Positions 13,824 to 19,898 of a DNA stretch of 19,898 nt are shown piece after piece. Each line of letters starts with the position of its first letter. Position 1 is the stretch's first letter. The position numbers and the translations under genes are program-made. Source of the DNA: an uncultured Collinsella sp. (GTDB lineage: Bacteria; Actinomycetota; Coriobacteriia; Coriobacteriales; Coriobacteriaceae). The stretch covers positions 1 through 19,898 of the forward strand of contig CALLFD010000413.1 in NCBI GenBank assembly GCA_937997605.1. The letters are read 5' to 3'. Under the pieces are notes generated by a model. The model was not told where the DNA came from and did not search any database. It saw nothing but the letters and a program-made list of their open reading frames with translations.

Positions 13824-14780
13824 CTACTCGTCGTCCCTGTCGTTGGGGTCGCCCTTGAGGGTGTTGATGTCCAGGTACTGGTTATCGTCCTCTTTTTGCT
13901 GGGTTTCCGACTCCGCTTGGGTGGGGCCGCGGAACAGCTGGAATCCCTCAAACGCAATGACACCGAGCAGGGCAATGATAATGGCGATAAAGGCAACCTT
14001 GACTGCCTGCGGAAATTCCGAGAAACGCAGCGCCTTTTCCTCGGCGTAATAATCGGCGAAGCGCTCTTCGCCCGTGCTTTTGGTATACGCCGGCGCGGAC
14101 GCGGCCTCCGGGTCATATTCCGGTGCGGGCGTGGCAGCGTACGGATCGTTGAGATAATCGCTCGATGCGGTGCCATAATCCTCGGTCTCGATGCGACCGT
14201 TGCCAGCATAGCCATCGGAATAATCGGAATATGCCGCACCGCCCTCATAGTCCGCGGCGCTCGTGTTGGCGGCAAAAAGCGGGTTAACTGGAACATCGAG
14301 CGCCGGCATGCCGGTAGAGGTCTCATCCAGATCGGCTGCAGCCCAGGAATCGTGGGTAACCTGATGGGCAACGGGCTCATCGAGCCTTGTGACCGGAGGC
14401 TTGCGTGCCGCAGGAACAGGCAACTGCTGGGCGCTGTACATAACGGTGCTGTCGGCCGATTTGCCCTGCGTCGCTGCAGCGAGAAATGCCGCCGTCTCGG
14501 ACGGGTCGCTTGCGGGGCGGGGAGCGGGCGTGGGCGCCGAAGTGGGTGCGGGCGTCGAAACAGGCGACTGCGCAGGAGTCGGCGCAGATGCGGGATTGGG
14601 ACTTGACGGGCGAGCCCCGCCGTCCATGAGTTCGTCGGCGGTCCACGGGCGATCATCCATCACGTCGTCAAGGCTCAGCGAAAACAGGTCGTCTTCACTC
14701 TCATCGAACATGTGGTGCACATGTCCACCAATTGCCGGAATCAATCCGCGACCGGTGCATGATGCCTTGCTCAACGCCAT
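13824..14780 (-). CDS. Pro/Ala-rich single-pass membrane protein, unknown role
   Basis: The 318-residue protein has an acidic N-terminal part (FDESEDDLFSLSLDDVMDD), a long low-complexity Pro/Ala/Ser region (about 60-110), a Tyr/Asp-rich stretch (about 175-235) and one membrane helix near the C-terminus (about 262-283, VAFIAIIIALLGVIAFEGF). A charged tail of about 35 residues follows. With no signal peptide, most of the protein should lie in the cytoplasm. The start at 14780 is chosen for AAAGGATGG upstream; an ATG 23 codons later lacks a site. A perfect -10 TATAAT (minus strand, 14815-14820) sits about 34 bp upstream. I recognise no family. Confidence 0.7.
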   Translation of the reverse strand: MALSKASCTGRGLIPAIGGHVHHMFDESEDDLFSLSLDDVMDDRPWTADELMDGGARPSSPNPASAPTPAQSPVSTPAPTSAPTPAPRPASDPSETAAFLAAATQGKSADSTVMYSAQQLPVPAARKPPVTRLDEPVAHQVTHDSWAAADLDETSTGMPALDVPVNPLFAANTSAADYEGGAAYSDYSDGYAGNGRIETEDYGTASSDYLNDPYAATPAPEYDPEAASAPAYTKSTGEERFADYYAEEKALRFSEFPQAVKVAFIAIIIALLGVIAFEGFQLFRGPTQAESETQQKEDDNQYLDINTLKGDPNDRDDE

Positions 14781-14903
14781 TCTGTTCCATCCTTTCGAAA
14801 TACTAATGACATCGATTATATGGAACTTCCCAAGCTGCTCGGTCTTGGATTCGTGCTTTCCAGAACTCGCGCCCAAAAGGGGAGGGGCAATCCAGGCGAG
14901 TGC

Positions 14904-15557
14904 CTACTTGTCGCCGGCTGCCGCCTTGGCCTCATTGAGGTAGCTATAGAAGCTGTACTTGGAGATGCCAAAGAACTCGCAGGCGCGCTCGCTCGACTTG
15001 GAAATGAGGAAGGCGCCGCGACGGTCGAGGTAGCCAATGGCACGAATGCGCTCGTCTTTGGTCATGAGCGCCGCGGGCTTGCCCACAAACTGCTCGCACT
15101 CGTGCAGCAGGTCCTCGAGTAGGTCGCCGATGTTCTTGGTAATGGGCTCGGGCTCGGTATAGCCCGTGCCGCCGGTGCCGGTAAAGGCATCGAGCGAGCG
15201 CTCAAAAGCCTTCATGAGCGTAATGTCAAAGTTGATGCCCAAAATGCCGACGGGCTTGCCCTCGTCGTTGCGGATAAAGATCGTCGAAGATTTGAGCAGC
15301 TTACCGTCGGTGGTTTTAGTGAGGTACGGCTCGCGGTCGTGTACATCGGTGGCGCCCTCGTGCATGGACTCAAACACGATATGGCTGGGGCCGTCACCCA
15401 GTTTGCGCCCGCTGACGTGGCCGTTTTCGATCACTACGATGGAGTGGTCCACGTCCTCGGTCTCCAGATCGTGGACGACGACTTCGCAGTTGGGGCCAAA
15501 TTGGAGCGCCAGACCGTGTGCGAGGCGCTTGTAAAACTCAATCTGTGCGGGGGTCAT
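14904..15557 (-). CDS. YheO/DauR-family PAS-HTH transcriptional regulator
   Basis: The 217-residue protein has a YheO-like PAS domain at about 5-115 (FGPNCEVVVHDL, then SSTIFIRNDEGKPVGILGIN) and a C-terminal helix-turn-helix at about 160-215 (ERIRAIGYLDRRGAFLISKS, then FFGISKYSFYSYLNEAK). Family members sense small molecules and control amino-acid or nucleobase catabolism; DauR controls a D-arginine operon. It is transcribed away from dpaL, with a 277-bp shared upstream region, so it most likely regulates the dpaL-ygeY-ygeW operon, and its ligand may be a pathway intermediate. AGGAAGG precedes the ATG at 15557 by five bases. The direction of control is unknown. Confidence 0.85.
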   Translation of the reverse strand: MTPAQIEFYKRLAHGLALQFGPNCEVVVHDLETEDVDHSIVVIENGHVSGRKLGDGPSHIVFESMHEGATDVHDREPYLTKTTDGKLLKSSTIFIRNDEGKPVGILGINFDITLMKAFERSLDAFTGTGGTGYTEPEPITKNIGDLLEDLLHECEQFVGKPAALMTKDERIRAIGYLDRRGAFLISKSSERACEFFGISKYSFYSYLNEAKAAAGDK

Positions 15558-15834
15558 GGGTACCTTCCTAAAAATTAGTTTGGGCTCACTATGTCATAAA
15601 CCACACATGACCGCAAACAAATCCATCAACAAGGCAATTCATGACCGTTCGGCGGCGAAAAAGTACCGATTACGGCAACAAACAATTCGTTAGATATACC
15701 AATCAAAAAGTGTGATAGAACATTACTAACAAACTTTTTGTTTGGCATCCACATAAAAGTTCAGTCGTGTGAATGGGATCGGGCTGAAACGCGTATGCGG
15801 GGGCCGGCAAGAGAGGACTTAAGGAGTTCACCGT
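15558..15834. promoter_or_regulatory. Divergent control region between regulator and dpaL
   Basis: This A+T-rich 277-bp gap must hold both promoters, though no textbook -35/-10 pair stands out. CATGACCG occurs twice in direct orientation (15606-15613 and 15640-15647, 34 bp apart). CAAAC-ttttt-GTTTG (15730-15744) is a small palindrome. Either may bind the PAS-HTH regulator. AAGGAG precedes the dpaL ATG. Confidence 0.4.
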
Positions 15835-17049
15835 ATGGCCGATAAGATCCAGTGGGCGAGCAACACGATGCCCAAGAGCGATGACAAGCACTTGGGAATC
15901 ATGAGCCTCGACCACGTGAAGAAGGCCCGCGCCTTCCACCAGTCGTTCCCCCAATATACCGTCACTCCGCTTGCCCGCCTGGACGGTCAGGCCGCGCGCC
16001 TGGGCCTGTCCAACCTGTGCGTTAAGGACGAGAGCTATCGCTTTGGCCTCAACGCCTTTAAGGTTCTGGGCGGCTCGTTTGCCATGGCCAACTACATTGC
16101 CGACGAGACCGGCAAGGACGTTGCCGACTGCACCTTCGATTACCTGACCTCCGATCAGCTTGCCAAGGACTTTGGCCAGGCCACCTTCTTTACCGCCACC
16201 GATGGCAACCATGGCCGCGGCGTGGCATGGGCTGCCAACAAGCTGGGCCAGAAGGCCGTCGTGCACATGCCCAAGGGTTCTACCAAGCCCCGCTTCGATA
16301 ACATCGCCGCCGAGGGCGCCACGGTGACCATCGAAGAGGTCAACTACGACGAGTGCGTGCGCATGGCCGCCGCCGAGGCCGACGCCTGCGAGCGCGGCGT
16401 TATCGTTCAGGACACCGCCTGGGAGGGCTACGAGAAGATCCCGTCTTGGATCATGGAGGGCTACGGCACCATGGCTTCCGAGGCTGCCGAGCAGCTGCGC
16501 GAGATGGCCATCAACCGCCCGACGCACGTGTTTGTCCAGGCTGGCGTGGGTTCGCTCGCCGGCGCCGTGGTGGGCTACTTCACCAACCTGTATCCCGATA
16601 ACCCGCCCACCTTCGTCGTGGTTGAGTGCGCGCCTGCCGCCTGCCTGTACAAGGGCGCTGCCGCCGGCGACGGCGATCCGCGCATCGTGGACGGCGACAT
16701 GCCCTCCATCATGGCCGGTCTGTGCTGCGGCGAACCCAACATCCTGGGCTGGGATATCCTGCGCAACCACGCCACCGCCTTCGTGTCCTGCCCCGACTGG
16801 GTCACCGCTCGCGGCATGCGCACCCTGGGCGCTCCCGAGAAGGGCGACCCGCGCGTCATCTCCGGCGAGTCCGGCGCTGTGACCACCGGCCTGGTCGAGA
16901 CCCTCATGCTCGATCCCGAGTACGCCGAGCTCAAGGAACTCATCGGTCTGGATAAGACGAGCTCCGTGCTCTGCTTCTCCACGGAAGGTGACACGGACCC
17001 CGACCAGTACCGCCGCATCGTCTGGGAAGGCGAATACCCCACTTGCTAA
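15835..17049 (+). CDS. dpaL: 2,3-diaminopropionate ammonia-lyase
   Basis: The 404-residue PLP enzyme (YgeX/DpaL family, fold type II) splits 2,3-diaminopropionate into pyruvate and two ammonia. The PLP lysine is K76 in GLNAFKVLGG. TDGNHGRG (122-129) includes D123, which matches the catalytic Asp of the E. coli enzyme, and D193 lies in VQDTAWEGYEKIPSW, also a conserved position. Length is typical. AAGGAG lies seven bases before the ATG. ygeY follows after 72 bp and ygeW after that, so an operon is likely, under the divergent PAS-HTH regulator. G/C-ending codons are strongly preferred, as in the rest of the operon. Confidence 0.95.
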   Translation: MADKIQWASNTMPKSDDKHLGIMSLDHVKKARAFHQSFPQYTVTPLARLDGQAARLGLSNLCVKDESYRFGLNAFKVLGGSFAMANYIADETGKDVADCTFDYLTSDQLAKDFGQATFFTATDGNHGRGVAWAANKLGQKAVVHMPKGSTKPRFDNIAAEGATVTIEEVNYDECVRMAAAEADACERGVIVQDTAWEGYEKIPSWIMEGYGTMASEAAEQLREMAINRPTHVFVQAGVGSLAGAVVGYFTNLYPDNPPTFVVVECAPAACLYKGAAAGDGDPRIVDGDMPSIMAGLCCGEPNILGWDILRNHATAFVSCPDWVTARGMRTLGAPEKGDPRVISGESGAVTTGLVETLMLDPEYAELKELIGLDKTSSVLCFSTEGDTDPDQYRRIVWEGEYPTC

Positions 17050-17121
17050 TACTGGGCGGAATAAATAGGTATCGCTCCGCCACCTCACAGGTAGATTCCT
17101 TCGTTTGAAAGGTTAAGAACA

Positions 17122-18507
17122 ATGGCTAAAGAACTCGATTTCGACGCTATCAAGGCTGCTGCTGAGTCCCATCGTGCTGATATGACTCGCTTCCTGCGCG
17201 CTATGATCTCCCATCCCTCTGAGTCTTGCGAGGAGGGTGAGGTTGTCGCCTGCATCAAGGCCGAGATGGAGAACCTTGGCTATGACGAGGTCAAGGTCGA
17301 CGGCCTGGGCAACGTTATGGGCTTTATGGGCGAGGGCGACAAGATCATCGCCATCGACTCCCACATCGACACCGTCGGTATCGGCAACATCGAGAATTGG
17401 GACGCCGATCCCTATGAGGGCTACGAGACCGACGAGATCATCTACGGCCGCGGCGGCTCCGACCAGGAGGGTGGCATGGCTTCTGCTACCTACGCTGCCA
17501 AGATGATGAAGGACATGGGCCTCATCCCCGAGGGCTACAAGATCATGGTCGTCGGCACCGTCCAGGAAGAGGACTGCGACGGCATGTGCTGGCAGTACAT
17601 CTACAACAAGGACGGCATTAAGCCCGAGTTCGTCATTTCCACCGAGCCCACCGACGGCGGCATCTATCGCGGTCACCGCGGCCGCATGGAGATCCGCGTC
17701 GACGTTCACGGCACCTCCTGCCACGGCTCCGCTCCCGACCGCGGCGACAACGCCATTTACAAGATGGCCGACATCATCGCCGACGTCCGCGCCCTCAACA
17801 ACAACGGCTGTGACGAGTCGACTGACATCAAGGGCCTCGTCAAAATGCTCGACCCCAAGTACAACCCCGAGCACTACGAGGATGCCCGCTTCTTGGGCCG
17901 CGGCACCTGCACCGTCAGCCAGATCTTCTACACCAGCCCCAGCCGCTGCGCTGTCGCTGACTCCTGCGCCATCTCCATCGACCGTCGTATGACCGCCGGT
18001 GAGACCTGGGAGTCCTGCCTGGACGAGATCCGTAACCTGCCGGCTGCCAAGAAGTACGGCGACGACGTGAAGGTCTCCATGTACATGTACGACCGTCCGT
18101 CCTGGACCGGCGAGGTCTACGAGACCGAGGCTTACTTCCCCACGTGGATCAACAAGGAGACCGCTCCGCACGTCAAGGCCCTCGTCGACGCCCACAAGGC
18201 CATGTTCGGTGACGAGCGCATCGGCTGCGAGCCCAGCATGGACAAGCGCACCGGTCGCCCGCTGTGCGACAAGTGGACCTTCTCCACGAACTGCGTCTCC
18301 ATTCAGGGCCGCTACGGCATCCCCTGCGTGGGCTTTGGCCCGGGTGCCGAGTCTCAGGCTCACGCTCCCAACGAGGTCACCTACAAGGACGACCTGGTCA
18401 CCGCTGCCGCCATGTATGTGGCTGCCCTGAACCTCTACGATCCGAGCCAGGCCGATGGCGACGCCACCGTGTTCCGCGCCGGTCTGACCAACAACAAGAT
18501 CGATTAG
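17122..18507 (+). CDS. ygeY: YgeY family M20 metallohydrolase
   Basis: The 461-residue protein is an M20-type zinc hydrolase. SHIDTV (80-85) gives H81 and D83, GRGGSDQEGG (109-118) gives the bridging D114, and VQEED (147-151) gives the catalytic and metal-binding Glu pair. A dimerisation domain with the M20-typical RGHRGRMEI lies in the middle. YgeY proteins sit with ygeW and ygeX in selenium- or purine-linked clusters and probably remove an acyl or carbamoyl group from a diaminopropionate derivative; the exact substrate is uncertain. A weak AAAGG precedes the start. The Cys-rich C-terminal part looks complete. Confidence 0.9.
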   Translation: MAKELDFDAIKAAAESHRADMTRFLRAMISHPSESCEEGEVVACIKAEMENLGYDEVKVDGLGNVMGFMGEGDKIIAIDSHIDTVGIGNIENWDADPYEGYETDEIIYGRGGSDQEGGMASATYAAKMMKDMGLIPEGYKIMVVGTVQEEDCDGMCWQYIYNKDGIKPEFVISTEPTDGGIYRGHRGRMEIRVDVHGTSCHGSAPDRGDNAIYKMADIIADVRALNNNGCDESTDIKGLVKMLDPKYNPEHYEDARFLGRGTCTVSQIFYTSPSRCAVADSCAISIDRRMTAGETWESCLDEIRNLPAAKKYGDDVKVSMYMYDRPSWTGEVYETEAYFPTWINKETAPHVKALVDAHKAMFGDERIGCEPSMDKRTGRPLCDKWTFSTNCVSIQGRYGIPCVGFGPGAESQAHAPNEVTYKDDLVTAAAMYVAALNLYDPSQADGDATVFRAGLTNNKID

Positions 18508-18707
18508 TCCCATTCTTCGATTTTGTTGAGCCGGGGGCCGCTCGTGTCCCCGGCACCTCCTGTTGACTTGGGGCCCGCGGTCGTTATCTCCCATGCTTCC
18601 TCAACGGTGGCGGGTCCTCGTCATGGTGCTCTGTATGTTCTGCCACACGCGCATGCCGGAGCACATCTACTCATTGCGATCGTTTCATCTTTAGAAAGGA
18701 CATTTCC
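18508..18707 (+). other. ygeY-ygeW intergenic with two hairpins
   Basis: GCCGGGG (18530-18536) pairs with CCCCGGC (18548-18554), 23 bp after the ygeY stop, without a T tract. GTGCTC (18626-18631) pairs with GAGCAC (18659-18664) around GCATGC. No gene is supported. The first may weaken read-through or protect the ygeY 3' end. Confidence 0.45.
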
Positions 18708-19898
18708 ATGGACGCTAAGTTTACCGAGCTCGTCGAGCAGCTGAACGGCCTCGATTTTAAGGGTATGTACGGTAGCGACTTCCTGCACACTTGGGACAAG
18801 ACCACCGACGAGCTCAAGGCGCTCTACATCGTCGCCGACGCCCTGCGCGAGCTGCGTGAGAACAACGTTTCGTCCAAGATCTTCGACTCGGGCCTGGCCG
18901 TCTCCCTGTTCCGCGACAACTCCACCCGTACGCGCTTCTCTTTCTCTAAGGCCGCCAACCTGCTCGGCCTTGAGCTGCAGGACCTGGACGAGAAGAAGTC
19001 CCAGATCGCTCACGGCGAGACCGTCCGCGAGACCGCTACCATGATCTCCTTCATGGCCGACGTCATCGGCATCCGCGACGACATGTACATCGGCAAGGGC
19101 GACGCCTACATGGCCGAGGTCTCCGAGTCCGTGCAGCAGGCTTACGAGGACGGCGTTCTGGATCACCGTCCCACGCTCATCTCCCTGCAGTCCGATTCCG
19201 ACCACCCCACGCAGTCCTCTGCCGACATGCTCTACCTCATCAACGAGTTTGGTGGCCTCGAGAACCTCAAGGGCAAGAAGGTTGCCGTCACCTGGGCCTA
19301 TTCGCCCTCTTACGGCAAGCCGCTGTCCTGCCCGCAGTCGCTGATCAGCCTGCTGCCCCGCTTTGGCATGGACGTCACCCTGGCTCACCCCGAGGGCTAC
19401 GACCTCATGCCCGAGGTCGTCGAGCGCGCCAAGGGCTATGCCGCCGAGTCCGGCACCACCTTTAAGCAGGTCAACACCATGGCCGAGGCCTTCGAGGGCG
19501 CCGACATCGTGATCCCCAAGAGCTGGGCTCCGTTTGCCGCCATGGAGAAGCGCACCAACCTGTACGCCGAGGGCGACGACGCCGGCATCGCTGCGCTCGA
19601 GAAGGAGCTGCTCGCCCAGAACGCCACCCATCAGGACTGGTGCTCCACGACCGAGCTCATGGAGAAGACTGCCAACGGCCAGGACACCATCTTTATGCAC
19701 CCGCTGCCCGCCGACATCTCTGGTGTCTCCTGCGAGCACGGCGAGGTTAACGCCGACGTCTTCGACATGCACCGCGTGGGCATGTACAAGGAGGCCAGCT
19801 ACAAGCCGTACGCCATCGCAGCCATGATGTTCCTGCAGAAGGTTGCCGATCCCGCCGCTACCCTCAAGGCCCTCGACGAGCGCAACACCGCCCGTTGG
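18708..19898 (+). CDS. ygeW: YgeW carbamoyltransferase-like protein (3' end cut)
   Basis: The frame is open for 397 codons to the window end, nearly the full family length of about 396, so only a few codons and the stop lie outside. The carbamoyl-phosphate motif is SLFRDNSTRTRFSF, at about 66-79. HPLPAD and the SDSDHPTQSSADML segment match the transcarbamylase family. YgeW is a knotted-fold member whose natural substrate is not fully settled; in the purine/urate pathway of gut anaerobes it is linked to a ureido-type diaminopropionate derivative. AAAGGA precedes the ATG at 18708. Other short starts in this region lie in shadow frames. Confidence 0.9.
   Translation, partial: MDAKFTELVEQLNGLDFKGMYGSDFLHTWDKTTDELKALYIVADALRELRENNVSSKIFDSGLAVSLFRDNSTRTRFSFSKAANLLGLELQDLDEKKSQIAHGETVRETATMISFMADVIGIRDDMYIGKGDAYMAEVSESVQQAYEDGVLDHRPTLISLQSDSDHPTQSSADMLYLINEFGGLENLKGKKVAVTWAYSPSYGKPLSCPQSLISLLPRFGMDVTLAHPEGYDLMPEVVERAKGYAAESGTTFKQVNTMAEAFEGADIVIPKSWAPFAAMEKRTNLYAEGDDAGIAALEKELLAQNATHQDWCSTTELMEKTANGQDTIFMHPLPADISGVSCEHGEVNADVFDMHRVGMYKEASYKPYAIAAMMFLQKVADPAATLKALDERNTARW

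Noticed and set aside
14880..14930. Terminator for the PAS-HTH regulator
   Set aside because: ACTCGC/GCGAGT and GCCC/GGGC can pair, but no T tract follows, so support is too weak.
15703..17088. Long minus-strand frame opposite dpaL (and similar ones opposite hsdM, ygeY and ygeW)
   Set aside because: They mirror strong G/C third-position bias of the real gene; translations are Val/Gly/His-rich without domains.

Overview
The window looks like a chromosomal stretch from a G+C-rich anaerobic gut actinobacterium of the Coriobacteriia, most likely Collinsella or a close relative. This is inferred from G/C-ending codons in the housekeeping genes, clear Shine-Dalgarno sequences, a dpaL-ygeY-ygeW cluster and the intergenic repeat style. 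No rRNA or tRNA gene was seen. Assignments rest on motif recognition; no database search was possible.

Left part (1-2700). The window opens with five 44-bp imperfect hairpins at an exact 62-bp period (24-315). Next is a candidate type I toxin-antitoxin pair: a 41-aa hydrophobic/basic peptide on the minus strand (481-606) facing a plus-strand small RNA of about 85 nt, which has a good promoter and terminator and overlaps the peptide's 3' end. A DEDDh exonuclease (865-1599) follows. Then come a minus-strand AbiJ-like abortive-infection protein with a C-terminal HEPN-type R-x6-H motif and an overlapping 77-aa partner (1633-2666).

Centre (3100-11261). A six-gene operon encodes a type I restriction-modification system with extras: a 68-aa ribbon-helix-helix-like regulator with a palindrome at its promoter, hsdM, hsdS, an undescribed 47-aa gene fitted between hsdS and hsdR, hsdR, and a 509-aa protein that joins a specificity-subunit-like DNA-recognition domain to a HEPN-like domain. 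The last gene is the most interesting object here. A DNA-recognition module tied to a possible RNase in a restriction operon recalls the PrrC/EcoprrI arrangement, but the architecture differs.

Right of centre (11262-13823). An AbiE-type (type IV) toxin-antitoxin pair, abiEi-abiEii, has a perfect 12-bp inverted repeat whose second arm overlaps the abiEi start codon. The module is flanked by two direct copies (about 133 bp, roughly 83% identical by eye) of part of a small minus-strand gene; the left copy is broken by a stop. A perfect SOS box (CGAAC-N4-GTTCG) lies between the left copy and abiEi. Three direct repeats at exactly 33-bp spacing lie upstream of the intact small gene.

Right end (13824-19898). 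A Pro/Ala-rich single-pass membrane protein of unknown role is followed by a metabolic block: a YheO/DauR-type PAS-HTH regulator divergent from dpaL (2,3-diaminopropionate ammonia-lyase), ygeY (M20-family hydrolase) and ygeW (carbamoyltransferase-like, cut by the window end). These genes belong to the anaerobic purine/urate and diaminopropionate catabolic neighbourhood known from gut bacteria. Overall, the window is a defence island (two abortive-infection modules, one restriction system, one or two toxin-antitoxin pairs) beside a nitrogen-catabolism operon.
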